This document shows, one piece after another, positions 13,988 through 27,657 of a stretch of DNA of 64,000 bases. The DNA comes from Callaeas wilsoni (lineage: Eukaryota; Chordata; Aves; Passeriformes; Callaeidae), in NCBI GenBank assembly GCA_013398955.1, contig VWPU01013478.1, forward strand, positions 124,001 through 188,000. The letters run 5' to 3'. How positions within the stretch are numbered: position 1 is the first letter of the stretch; each line of letters opens with the position of its first letter. Below the pieces are notes generated by a model. That model saw nothing but the letters and a program-made list of their open reading frames with translations. It ran no database searches and was not told the DNA's origin. The translations under genes and the position numbers were made by a program.

Positions 13988-16900
13988 AGTACCATGTTAC
14001 TAGAGTGATAACTAAATGCAAAGTGATCCTAATAATATCAATATAAAAGCATTGAGCTAAGGAGTCTACTCTGAGAATTACAATTGAATACGTTGTATTC
14101 ACAGAAATTATATGTTTGCCTGCAGTTCTGATAAAGGCATGACAACTAAGACATCTCAGAACTCTCCTGACACTATTTTTAAAATCCACAGTATGAGCAT
14201 TATATTTTTTGTCTCCTCTTGTTGTTCAAACCACTTTATGGTGGGGGTGACTGGAATAGATGAAATGAGAGCAACAGTAAATCAAGCAACAGGAGCTCCT
14301 AAGCACTTCTCTCTGGGGAAATACACCTTTTTTCAGTTTTTCAAATCAAGGGCTTGTAGGTTTCAAGGTTGGTATCGTGTAACAAATAATTCAGATTCAG
14401 TTTGTTATTCTGTATCTTTAGCCATCATCATCATCAAAACAACCCCACACCAAGAGATATAACATAAGGAAGATGAAATAGGGATAATCTTATCAAAACC
14501 TGTTTCCTTCTGTGAGAGTAAAGAACCCTTTGATGGCCTCTCCTCTTTCCCTATTTGTCCTTATAGAAGCTAAAAGCACCTTGGAGGTGTTAATCCTCCT
14601 ACAACACTTGATTTTCCTTTGGAAATCATTAGCTTTCCCCTCATTAACACAAAACAGACATTAGACTTGGCAACTTTTGCTGAAGAATTTTGTTTCTACC
14701 CTGACAACTCACTGGAAACAAAATGATGTTGTGCCTTGCTGCCACAGGTTCCAGTACTAATTACACCTGTCTCACTCCGCCTGACCCCAAATTTGGCTTC
14801 TTTTCAGCCTGAAGTCTGAGCTCCTGAGCGTTTCTTAGCTACAGAAGAGTTTTAACCACTGCATATTCTCGTAGATTAATTGAAATAATTGAAAAAGGCA
14901 GGAAATAGTCAACATTCTCTTCACAGATTATACTTATGTTTATATAAAGTCAAAGTCCAATTCTCTAGGGTCCTAAGTACTTCCAAAGTTTGCTCTTCAT
15001 TTTTTCCCCCTTATCTCACTAATATCATTGATCTTTCAAAATTGATGATTCTCCTCTTGACAGTTTTTTGTTAGTAACCTTCAACAAGAACAGAGTCACT
15101 CAATTTCTACATATAATCACTAAGGATTGGAGTCTCTTATTAAAAAGGAGTGAAGTAGCATCCCCCTGCTCCCACCTCAGTTATGCCACCTGACAGAAAA
15201 ACCATTCCCAAATTCACATCTGCGAAAGCAAAAGTCTAAATTTCATCATATGAAACCAAAGAAGAGCACTGCCACTGCAAACTTGTGCAAAAAACTCTCA
15301 GAAATGCCTTTCTGAAAGCCCTCTTGAGTTTGGAGTAATCTTACAGATCAAGGTTTTCCATCTAAGACTGAGAACAAAATGTTCCCTTCCAAAGACCCTG
15401 CTGTCTTCTACCTAATTGCCAGGGTAAATACGTGCCTCTTACAAGCACATCAGCTCAAACTAAATGCAGAGGCAGAAGCTGTGATCCACAGGCTATGGAA
15501 GTTATCTGCTCCCCAGAGAGATACTTCCTACAAGTCACTAACTGCTTATTCCCAGTACCATGCGCTAACAAATTCCCACCAATCTTCTCAGGCAATGAGG
15601 CCCCCCGAGGGCCTCTGTGACGTTGTGCATTTTATCCTATTGTCCTGCTCCCGTTGTTTGTGTTTGCTGCTGCTGCATCTCTCAAAGCAATGCACACTGT
15701 CTGAAGACACAAAGCAAGAGCACACCACTCTCACTGCCTGCTGGTTTCTATGAACACTGCAGTGTCCTCTTGTTTGTTTTAGAAAAGACCCTCTTCCTTT
15801 ATTCTCCATTGATTTTTTCAGGATCCAGCTTCCAAGCACTGCTCTGAATTTCTCCACGTGATTTAGAAAGTCTTTTGATGGTGCTTTTATCTTTCTATTA
15901 AGAATTCACCGCTTTGTATCATTGTCCTGTAAAAAATTTGGATTGACTCTGATAGCCCTCAATACAATAGCATTTCCCCACCCACAAATCCTTCCAGCTC
16001 TTCTGCAGACATTGTCCAGTTCTTCATCTTTTGAAGATCTTAACCCCAGAAAGAGATGCAGTATCCTATTATTTATTAGTTACTTGAATCCCACATCTCA
16101 AAACTAACTTTCTATTTGCACCAAAATATGAGTAAAGCCAACACAACCACTTGCACCCCACCAATCTTTTTCTATGAAGTTTATTTCAATAATCATAAGG
16201 TTTAATTGCTTACTCTGTCAGCCAAGCCTTTTGTAGAAAACCATCAATTTATAACTCACTCTGCCTTCTAACTCAGTTTAAGAACAGGATGTTTATTCTT
16301 CCCTTTTGTCACATGAAAAAATCAGTTAAGCTTTATATAATTGTCTGTGGCACTACAGAATCCAGCTCTGTTGTATAGAGCTACAAGCTATAGCAACCAT
16401 CTATTATCACAGTGCAATTAAATAAACACTTCATCTACATCCAAATAACACAGCACGTTCCGTTTTTCTAGCACAGCAGAGTCCAGTAATCCCTGACATG
16501 TCTGAGTGTACTTTATAATAAAAAAAGAAACAAAAACTTAAGTGACATTAATAATTACAATTATTTCCTTCATTCCACTTGCTCACAGAGGCAAAACATT
16601 ACATTTGAAGAGCTAAATAAAGAAAAATATTGAAATATGATTCCACATGTCAAGCACTCAAAGCTTCAATCTTGTTAGTATTAAGTACAGAATTTTTTGG
16701 AAACACTGTTCTTGAAATTCATATTGAAATATGACCCTTACTTTTTCCTGCATTACTCTTGCATAATTCATACAAATTTTGGAGAAGTCTGAATTACAGT
16801 CTTGGCATAAAGATGCCGTCTTCCCAGAACGTGAGTGATGACCACATAAATTTTGAAACAAGGACCATTTAACGTCAATAAGACCAACAAGGGCTATTTA

Positions 16901-19200
16901 AATACCAAACAGGAACAACTTATGCAGCCAGTCCTGCCCTAATTTCCACCTGACTTTTTGAATAACAACGTTAATGAATAAAAATTAAGATTGTTTGTTA
17001 AAGGTTATATTTGACTACATAGAGTCATTATTTATTCAGGTCTTTTGTTAATATTTAAGTGGTGGAAATGACTTTAAATTATACCTCTCTGTTACTGATG
17101 GGAACTTTTTAAGCGATATCCTGTCTGAGCTGCCCATTGTGAGGCAACAGTTAGATTGCTTGGTTTGATGATGAGGCATCTCAACCAGCCTGAAGCTGGC
17201 AGCCACCACACACTGACCACGTTCACAGTGGCCTTCTCTGACAAAACCTCCTCTCCTGCCCACAGAGGCAGCGCTTCAGCACTAGACACACAGTGGGATG
17301 ATCCTATATGGCCACTTTTATGCACTCACAAAATTGGATGAATCAAATAATGTCGTAAATGCTCAATTTTATACTGACAACCTACTCCTGTTACTGGACC
17401 GCTATGCTGACATTTGGAAATGTGAAATAGATAGGCATATGGAATTTATTATTTTGCTTTTCAAGTCATAGATGTTAAATTCAAAAGAAAGCAATTTATG
17501 AAATTAGTGACAGGCAATCACAGTGACTTGTTTAAGAGGACAACACTGAAAGGACATGTCTCCTTTGCATTTGGGAAGGAGAAGGTGTGAATAAATTACG
17601 TGGCTCAGGGATATCCTTGTTGCAGGAAGACAGGTCATGTTCATTTTTATTTAATCCAAATACAAAATCACAATATAATCTGTCGCACTTCTTTCCCAGA
17701 TCAAGGACCCAATTGAAAAATGCTCAGTTATATCTGCTACACGACGAACTTCAGGAGGAACAAATCAGTGCTCTGCATCACTATCAGGAAAAGAGTAGAT
17801 TTAGACTTTGTGAAATTCTTGTTCATCCAAGAGGGTCCTCTTGCTGTGGGATGCAGTGTAATGCTAAGAAACTACAATTTGTTAGTATCAAATGGAAGAG
17901 TGTCACCTGACAGAACCCACAGGTATAGCACAGAGAGAAAACATTTAACCCAGCAGGTGTGATTACTTTCAGTGTCTGGTAATATCTAGGTTTTTCATGA
18001 AAAGTTATTAAAAATAAATTATTATATCAGTCAGTTACATAAAAGTATTACTCTGTGTGGTGAACTCAACTTTAGACTTAAAGGAAGTAATGAAAACAAA
18101 ATGACAACCTAATTACTTGATCTGAATTATAACAATGCTATAGTATATATGACATGCTTTTAACAAGAAAGGACTTGTTCAAGACCAAAGTTCTTCCTTG
18201 TGCTATAAATTACTTTTTAGAAGGCTCTGGGTACATCATGCTACAGAATAAAAATCTAATATGTGCAGACATGCAATCTCAAAATGGTCCTCAAGACCAG
18301 AACAGGACATTCACACAAAGAAACAAAGTCCCATAAATTTACCAGCCCTTGCCCGGTACCCTAGAGGCATAGCAGATTCCACAACTCAAAGGATAAACAA
18401 CAGACAACTGTGGGCAACACACAGCTTTAGTAATGATCAGAGGCTAAGAATAACAAAGAACATTGCATCTCTCAACAATAATAAAATCTGCCCATCCAAG
18501 TGCCTGGCTGTAAAAACCCTGGTTCTTGACTGGGACCAGCACTGCCCCCAGAAGTCAGCGCTCATAACTTTTCATTTGTATGATCAGTCAAAGCAAGGAA
18601 TGGATAGATAGAATGAAAAAATATAAAAATCTTTAATAAAAACAAACTGCCTTACTAATAATCAGTTTCAGACAGATGAAAAAACTATCAGGAACTATTT
18701 TGAGAAGAACTCATTTCAACAATCTAACGTCACGAAGCTACTAGAATTAGAGGTTTTGTTGAAATAACATAACTTTATGTTCAGACCACAACCTAAATTT
18801 TATGTACTAAAAAAAAAAAAAAAAAATTTAAAAATTGGAAAAACAAGATTAAAACAAATGGCCTTTCCTTCAAGGCCTGTTCTCCCCTCTGCTTTCAAAT
18901 CTCTACAGTCTGGGCCTAGTGTGAAAAAAGTAGCAATATTTCACTCTGCCAAGTCATAGTACACAACTTCATGCACAAAACATGGCAAAAGCCTTCCAAG
19001 CCAGTACAGACCCTTGCAGAGAATCTGTTCCCCTAACCCCCAGTCTTGCTTTTTTGAGCGCAAGATGCAGCTCAGCACATGCCAACCCATCAGAGACAGG
19101 CCATCCTCCAGCTCCAAGCATTTGCGTGAAGTTACGGGTCGGCTGCACTCTCCAGTTGTGCAGAGCCCTGGGTGCCTGATGTGCTCCATCACTCAGCTTT
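13988..19200. other. AT-rich non-coding DNA
   Basis: No gene is supported. An 18-base A homopolymer at 18809-18826 is the only clear low-complexity feature. It is not preceded by anything resembling a retrotransposed transcript. Overlapping open frames around 15379-15857 and 17048-17341 occur on both strands with no domain or splice logic. Confidence 0.55.
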
Positions 19201-19340
19201 CCCAGCAGCAAATCAAATAAAGATGCAAATTTGCTTCTTTTCAGAGCTGATTGACATTTTAATTAATCTACAGTTAGAAGTGCTAATCGAGCTATGAAGT
19301 GAGGCAGTAATTCACAGCTAGTAAAATTCCTCACAATGGT
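19201..19340. promoter_or_regulatory. Candidate conserved non-coding element with octamer and homeobox motifs
   Basis: Contains a perfect POU octamer ATGCAAAT at 19223-19230, a TTAATTAAT homeodomain double core at about 19259-19267, and TGCTAATCGAG downstream. This motif clustering resembles vertebrate developmental enhancers. No conservation data are available here. Confidence 0.22.
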
Positions 19341-21204
19341 TTTACAAGCATCAGTACACAGTTTACCTCATTAGTTGTTCTTTGGATATTTTTAATTTAA
19401 AAAAATGCACCCACAGTGGTATAACTCTTTTTTCAAAGAAAACCAGCTTCCAGGAACCCATTCTTAACATAGAATTCTTCTTTCCTTCTATAAGATAATC
19501 TAAATCCCTAATGAGTTATTACAAAGGATTCAAATATAGTAACAACTTTCTTTACTACTTTCATTTTGATACATTCATAAAGATATATCCATAATATCCC
19601 TTCTTCCATGGAGCTTCACCCGACTGATAATATTATAGAAACAAGTTTTGTCCTTCTATTTTTTCATTATTCTACAGATTCAAAGCCTCTCACTCCAAAG
19701 ATTTTCAGAAACAAAAGCTGTGCTTGCTCTCAAACACAGAGCAAAAACATATTGAACAGTATAGATGAGCATCTGAAATGACGCAGTAGTATATGTGTGC
19801 GTCACTTTTTTTTTTTAAATGTAAATCCTTCACAACAAATATTTTTAAATTAATAATTCGTTTTCTTATTTATTTAGTGCATGCATTTTTGAAAGATTAT
19901 TTATCTTCTACAAAGCTCAGCCATCTGGCTGTTGTGAAAGCCTTAAAAAAATAACAGAAACAAATGGCTAAGAAACCCCCTTGTTTTTCTAAGAAATGTT
20001 ATGGGCGTGGTGGGGCTGTTCTGGCAGTGCGTACGTGCATGGGTCCAGCAAAGGATGGCTATAACATAGCATCATGCTCTTGACAGACAAAGTTTTTCAC
20101 TTCAGTTATCGGATACAATAATCCTAAAATACACTCAATGCTTACATCCAATGTTTTCAGAGAACAGGGGTAGGAAAAGAATTTGAGAAGTATCACAAAG
20201 TTGAAAGTGCCCGTGTACACAGATGCATCTCCAATTCTGAGAAGCACATTTAATAAAAACTCACCTATTGGAGGCAGACATTAAGATGAACTTCATCCTG
20301 TCACCACAGGAAGTGTACAAGAAGCTCCCTAAGTTACATTACACTTACCAGACACTAGAAACCTTCACAGAGTGTTTCTTGGCAAAAGGTTTTGATTTAC
20401 AAGTCTAAAGGAAGAAAAGGAGTGCCAGCATTTTTTCCTTTCCTTTCACATTTTTAAAGGGTTCAACAAGTTCCTACCTCAGTCAGCAGTACCTGTGAAT
20501 CAGCTCAGTGCAAGGGTAACACACTACCATCTGCAGCTCTGCAGAGTTGTCCATTTTCAAGCTTAATTCCTGACTCACAGATGAACTGAGCCACAATAAA
20601 AAGCCATCCTCACCCATTCAGTAGTGTGGGTTGAGAGAGAATTAGTCAAATCATTTTGAAATATATACATCAAACAAGATACAGAAAATTTATTGCATTT
20701 TTTTCCTATTGATTGCTCACTCTCAAGTCAGGATCCCTTGTCAGCAATTTGCAAATAAAATGATCTGTTAAGATATTATGACAGTCCTTGCAATTCTTAT
20801 GCATCCTTTATGTTTCACTGGATACACGTCACTAAACACCTTTGAATGAAATACCCAAAAATCACAAATAAATACAGGGTGAAACTACATATTTTACAAC
20901 AATCTTTTAGTAAAGCTAACCTCACAAACAGATATGGGGCAAGGAGGAAATCAGTTTTAAAAACATCACTTTCACAGACATCATTAAAACTTATGAATAA
21001 GAAATGGGCCAAAGGTAGCTACAGTTCAGCTCCATATGATATTTTGCTTTCCGTGTGAAATATGTAACTTGGCTCCATAAGGATGCCTTAAAGCCAGAAG
21101 GGAGGGGGAAAAGGGAATTATTTGCTGGCCAGATCATGAGTATATGACCAAACAGAGCCTCCCTTTCATGCCCCTTTTATATAAATTTCATTTATTCAAA
21201 TACA

Positions 21205-21312
21205 GCCACAACAAAAAACTCTGCAAACAAAACCAACAACAACCAAAAAAACCCACTCCAAACCCCTAAAAACCCCAAGAAACCAACCAACCAAAAAAAA
21301 TAAACCAACCAA
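21205..21312. repeat. A/C-rich low-complexity tract
   Basis: About 110 bases made almost only of A and C, ending in AACC and CCAACCAA repeats. There is no sign of a parent transposon. The orientation matches the tracts at 13927, 33421, 54991 and 55565. Confidence 0.85.
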
Positions 21313-24300
21313 GATTGCACTTGTATAGGCCAAGGACTACCAAACTACTATATTAATCCCTCCTCAATGAAACACGTGAATTCCAAGCATAAACCTTTAA
21401 ATTACAGGTTGCACAAGTCTGTGGGATGGAACACACATACAATTCACAGCATTTCACTGCTATTTTACACCAGGAATGACTATAAATCTCATAGCAAAGT
21501 CCTTTCAGAATAATCTAGTCATTTTTTTCTTCAGGGAGGTTCATAGATTATCTTTAAAAGATCCACAAAACCAGCTGAGCAAAATCTTGCCCTGTATTAC
21601 TAGCGTAGTTTTCTTTTACTTAGGCATCTTCTCATTATTTTTAGAACAGGACTAATCAATCAAGTAGCAAAAAAAAAAGTGACAGGCATTTATTGGTGCC
21701 AGTCAGATCTGGATTTTAGTTTTCTCATTCAAAGGAAATTAGGTGGTTTAACACTAACCATATGTTCAGTCCCAAATGCATGAAAATGTGAAACTCCTGT
21801 CATCTCTTATGCCATCACTAAAAAATCCAAGCCCTATCCCTAGGAAAACAAAACAAAGAAGAATACAGTAAACTCTTCCATAGGTTTTATTAAGAGATGG
21901 TGTAAAGAGCATTTTCAGTTGGTAAGGAATTCAAACTCAACTTTGCCCCCAAATCTGCATTAATTTTGTGGACAACCATGACGTGAGCAGGTGTTCTTCA
22001 AAAGGTGGGCTTATGATTTCTGTGCTTATTTATATAATTCCCACAATTCCATTAAAAGAGGACAATGCACTGTCACTGCCATTATGTGCAGTGCAGCAGA
22101 GAAATCATTCTTTTTCTCCACCTTTCCTTGACAGAACAAATAATGTGACTATTTTCCCCCACATGGTCTCAAATCCATAGTCCACTTTTATAATAAAGGC
22201 CAGTTTCAGATGCAGCAGAACAAAATCAACTCAATACACAAATAAGCCTTTTTTAGTTGAATACATACCATGTTCTGGAAACTAGCACCTCCATCTTCAT
22301 TTACAAAAGGATATAGTTGGCCCTTTTGCCACTTTCCAAACATCATAACTCCTATTACTACTTTGAGATCTCATGTTCAGGGTTTTTACTAGATCATAAA
22401 GCTTCCCTTTTACACCCAAACGTTACTGAACTTTTCACAGTTGACTAAGATTTACAAGCCAAGTGAGAAAGACACTTGCATGAGTAAGGCTTTGTAACTA
22501 AGCAAGGAGAAGTCAGTTCTAACCATGGAAATAAAGTACATTATTCCAATAACTCCAGTAAATAAGGCATGATGGGGCAGCAACAGTACAAGGGCAAAAC
22601 ACCAGGGGGAAAGCAAGTCATAGAAGCTACAGATTGATAAACTAACAAATAATGCATCTGCATCTGAAGCAGCTTAGATTTGTCCTTGATTTAAAATTAT
22701 TAGTAATTTTTAAAAAACAGCATTAATATAACACATAGTATATATTACTCCACAGCCAGTGTTTATTTATAATTCACCAAATTAATGAGACAAAAAAGCC
22801 TTGCAGTTATTCTTTGTAAGGTGAATCAGTAGGAGGATATTATTACTATAAGTAAATCTAAATGGATACGTCACAATTCTTTTCCCCAAATGCATTTTCT
22901 TTTTTTCAAAACAGTCCATAAGCATGTAGTTGAATTCTAACAACTAAGTTGAAAAATTCAAACAATAATGTACATTTGTAATAATGCTAATAACTCATTT
23001 CATATATATATGTACCTATATCCATATATGTGTATACACAGATATAAACTGGAACATGCATTACTTTCTCTGATTGGCAAATTCAATGTATTTATCTTCC
23101 CCAACTGAATGACTTTTGTAAGTACTACAAGGAAAATCCTGTATCTTGATTTTTATATAAAGTACATACAAACAGAAAAGAACTTCCTGCTAATGAAATA
23201 GTTTATAGATAGAAAATTCAATCAAATACCTTTAAATTAACATAAAGGACAAGCTGAGAAAACCAACAGAGCTGCCATAGCCCTGCCAAGCTTTTAATAT
23301 TTCTTTCACATTTTCCTCAGAGTTAAATTTTCTGTCTGGATCAGACAGACTCCATTCTCAGACCAGCTTTGCCCTTACCAGTGAGGGCTGAGTGAGCCAA
23401 CAAGCATCTCCACAGTCTGTCACACACAGATCAACCCCAGACAACACGGAGACACTGCAGAGCTGGAAGAGAACAGAGTGTGTGGGAACAATGCTCTCAC
23501 AATATTGCAAAGGCAATTACCTAACTTCTAGCAGAGAAAAGAATGGGGGGCATGTTGTTAATGTGATCACTCTGAAGCCAAACAAGCCAATGACAACAAG
23601 AAAGAGAGATGCATGTCATTCCATAAAGTAAAGGAAGCTGCAAGCACCATGGGACCCATCCTGTGCTCCAAATTGCTTTTCCCAAGAGAAATTGCAAGAT
23701 CCAGATTTTATCTCAGCGTAAGTGTCCATACACTGATCACTTCTGTCTTCTTTCACATCTGTTACAGTCCTCAAAATCTCTGTTAACTTCTACTACGTGC
23801 AACCCCCAAAGACATAAAGGTTCAGTTTTCTTCATACAGCAAACATTCCGAGAGCTGAAGCTTAACATCCAACCCAAGAGCAATTACAGCTCTTTCATCA
23901 GACTCTGGAAATCGGTCAGTGCTGATATCCAAAATAACAGCACCGAGTTTACATTTCTGCAACCAGCCATGGAGTCTTTTAGGCAAGCAGACAAGGACTG
24001 AGTTCAGTGCTGTAAGGTTAGAGAGCTCACACTGTGCTGTTCTCAGCACAGGATGAAAGAGATGGATAGAGTTGATTTTTCTTGCTCTCCTGCCACAAGC
24101 AGAAAAAGCAACACTTCCCAAGACCCCACTCCATGGGACAGATCTTCAACAGCACAGCGTACACAACTGAGGTACAAACTATCCCATTTTTAAATCAGCT
24201 GAAAATCTTGACTACTCTGGAAATAAAATTTTAAAAAGAAAACATTAAAAAAAATCCTGTCTTTGGTGGTTCAAATGTTTCATGACAGCACTTCTGAACC

Positions 24301-27300
24301 TATTATAAGATGTACTTTTAAGAAAAAAAGACAAAAAGCCATGTCTAATAGCAAAGATCTCCTTTTTATTCACAGAACTCTTAATATTATAGGTGCTATG
24401 AAGAATATTTTCCTTCTAAGTCAAAAAGTAAGTTTGCCTTTTTTCCTTTTTCCCCAAATGTCAACACTTGTTCCATTTGGGAAAGCTTGCAATTCAGTTT
24501 TTCACTGAAAAAGAGGTTTACAAAAGTGGTCTTGAACTATCTTTTGAAAAATATTATCCCATTTTTCCATTAATTTGCCCCTTGGGCATAAGTAAATGAA
24601 CGGCTTTTGTTTGCATTTATATGGGTTTTTTTCTCTTCAGTTCTTTCCTCTATTGAATGTTTAAAATAGACTTCCCTTTCCCCTCCAGTTTTTATTTACA
24701 AGTCCCACAGAACTGTGTTCAGGAGTGCACAGAAGGCAGTGTCACATTTCTCAACACATGGTGTTTCATATGCAAGACATTTACACGTGTCCATATATTG
24801 GATGTACTAAAAGTCCTCCAACTGCAACAAATTGAATTGCTGCCAGTCACTACAGCATGGCTAAAAGAAGTCTTTACCTTCTTCCAACAACCACTTTAAA
24901 GCCTATTTGGTGCTCCTGATGTACTGCAAATAAAGAAGAAAAAACCTGCTCAGAAAAATAATTATACTTCTTAAATATGAAAAAAAAAAACCAACCAGTT
25001 ATGCTTTAAAGTCTTTTTCTCCACAGAGTCTGGTTAATTCGCAGTTAATGCCATGAAAAAATAATGTCTCGAGAGGGAAAAAAAGAAAAAGGGAACCATA
25101 TGAAAACTCTAAGTACAGCACTGGTGGCAAATACAGTAATCAGAGTTTCACTACATGCCCTTCCTGATGGGATTACTGCTGCAGATTTGCTCATTAAATT
25201 GTGAAGAGCTGGCTGTTCATGGTCTTCTGTCAGGTGCTATCTGATGATAGGAAGATCATCCCAGCACATTACAGCAACCAAGTGTCTTGACAAACGTCCT
25301 GCAAAACTGGGATATTGTATTTCAGCAGTTTGCAATGGAGTTTTGCCAAATGTCTAACAGCCCTATTATGTCTCCCTGACAGGCTGTTTTACAGAGGTTA
25401 TTATTTTCTGATTACACCAAATTAAAGTGTAGGTTGCTGGACAGAACAGAAGGATATTCACATTGGATCTCTGGCATCATTGTAATGAAATAAAGGGCAA
25501 ATACAAGCCAGAAATACTTCACTTACAGTGACATTGCAACTTGTTATACTGTATATTTACGAAAGAAGAAGATAAAGTAATTTAATCCTTATTCTCAATA
25601 CAGTCTTAGCAAAACAGGTCTGTTATACTCACAGTGACTGACCCTCAAGAGGCAATAACATATATACTACTGAATTGTGAAATAAACATATGTCTTAACA
25701 AGTAAATAAGTACATTGCTAACAAGACCCTCCTTGATTTTAAATAAACTTCAGACTGAATTTTTCCTGCAAGTGTCTTATGTTGAGAGTTATCTCCTACT
25801 GTTGTCATTTATGTCACTTGGTGGGCGCATAGCACTAATTTGGCAGTATTGAAGTCCTATGAAAAATAGCACCCATTGATATACAAGCTATAAAATTCTG
25901 TATAACAGTTCCCTTTCCTTTTGACTGTGCATGGAAAATGGTATGGAATGGGCAGAGTCAGCCCTGCTGTCCCATGAGTGTATCATCCAACAAAGATGAG
26001 GATGCATCTAAGAGGAAATAATAGTACAGAAAATGGAATTATTTCTTTTCAATAACTACATAGAAGGAGATTGTTTTTCTGCTTTGCATTCCTTCTGTAG
26101 GACACACAAGTTACATGTGTTCAGTACACAGAACACTCTATTCTTATGTTGATGTGCATGCAAACAAGTATATATTGTTTTCTGATTTCAAAGAGATCAA
26201 CCTAACTGTAAATGGTAATTAGGACATAATTTTTCTGGCCTCATATCCATAAAAATTAAATCTTCATGACATTTGTAGTTTCCAACAATACAGTAAAATA
26301 ATGCTGCAGAGAAAAGAAAGAGCCTACATCTGTTATATCAAGCATGGGAAAAGAAGAATGGCACATATGTTAAAGATTAATACTGTTCAAATTACATAGA
26401 AGTCTGGGCTCATATTAATAACAAAGAAGGGAAAACTGAAAAACCTATTGAGGGTCACATCTGAAATCTAAGTCAGAATATAATAACCTTTCCATGTTAG
26501 TTTGCAATGCACTGCTGCTGGCAGAGATCAGCACTGTGGTACCAGAAACGGAACATAATGTTGCTGGTTCTGAGGCTGAACTTCCTGTTTAGGGTTTAAT
26601 GGTTATAAAATTTATTTTATCTTGGCAAAGATACTTCTGATCTGCCCTGGAATAACACCTTGGCAGCTGTAGTTATGTAAGTTGCTGGTATTGCCCTTTC
26701 TGATAGGTAAATGGTACTGCCCACAGCACAGGCAACAAAACCAAACGTTACATTACTTGCAAGTTTATTTTTTTCTTTTTTACTCTATGCAATCCACAAC
26801 AACATATTTAGAAGTTCCTCAGTTGACAAAATGAAGCCTGCTGTCTCAATGACACAAAGAATACAGCTATTAATGTAACCAAAAACTAGCTTTACAGCTC
26901 CAGTGCAAGGTCTTTCAAAGGCAGTTAAATTCGCATGTAACTAAAAGGCATAAGCATCATCCCAACAGTGAGATTCCCAAGGAATGAAAACACATATCAC
27001 TGTTAAGGCTGCACAGTTTGAAGGGGATGGTTTCTCCTGGGGAGGGCTGGGAAAGCAAAGGCAGAGTGCCCCTCTGAGCTGGATGTAATGGTTTCAAACT
27101 TCATGACTCCAGTTTGAAATACACACGCTGCCTAGATAACTCAAGTTGCAGTGATTTGGGTCCTTGATTGTATGGTTTCCCAAAGATAAAGTGATCTTAA
27201 TAGGTCAAGGAAAACTGAAACAATCTTCAAAATATGTTCTGTATGCTGCTGATTAGTTCTGTGATAAAAATCTCATTTTAAAATTCTACACATACATTCT

Positions 27301-27500
27301 GTGTCACATCCTTTTGCTAAAGAAAATTCTTCTGTATAGAAGTTTGCATAAAGACCATGCCAATGCCACATGTAACCTGATGCACAGAGCACTGTGCATT
27401 TACCCCTCTAAAGTTTTTTAACTTCACAAGCTAGGGAAGCTTGGCCAGAAGTGAATAAATGGAAAGCAAAAGGCAGAAAATACCCTGTTTTCTAATCTAA
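21313..27500. other. AT-rich non-coding DNA
   Basis: I see no exon, repeat family or RNA gene. There is a TA-rich dinucleotide patch near 23000-23045. Open frames are short, overlapping and without domains. Confidence 0.55.
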
Positions 27501-27529
27501 ATGAGCTTTTTTTTTCTTTTCTCTTCTAG

Positions 27530-27657
27530 ACCCGAGTCCTAGCAGCCGTGCAAACCTGGATGATAACGTGCCAAAAATATCAGGACAGTTGACCACAACC
27601 GGGATATTCCGAAAAGGAGAGTTGTTTTTGTCAAATCATACTGAACTAAGTCATTAG
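27530..27657 (+). CDS. Candidate terminal coding exon, unidentified gene
   Basis: A textbook acceptor (a long T/C tract ending CTCTTCTAG at 27529) is followed by a stretch with five CpGs in about 90 bases, far above the flanks. In the frame that takes one base from an upstream exon, it reads PSSSRANLDDNVPKISGQ and then TTTGIFRKGELFLSNHTEL, ending at a TAG at 27655-27657. No usable GT donor follows, so as an exon it would be a last one. In phase 0 the same exon gives about 20 codons and stops at a TGA at about 27590. I do not recognise the protein and no domain is visible. The minus strand is also open here but has no acceptor. It could be an alternative last exon of a gene whose body lies upstream, or a conserved non-coding island. 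Confidence 0.35.

Noticed and set aside
18809..18826. Poly(A) run as a retrocopy tail
   Set aside because: No upstream sequence resembling a processed transcript or LINE 3' end, and no target-site duplication visible.
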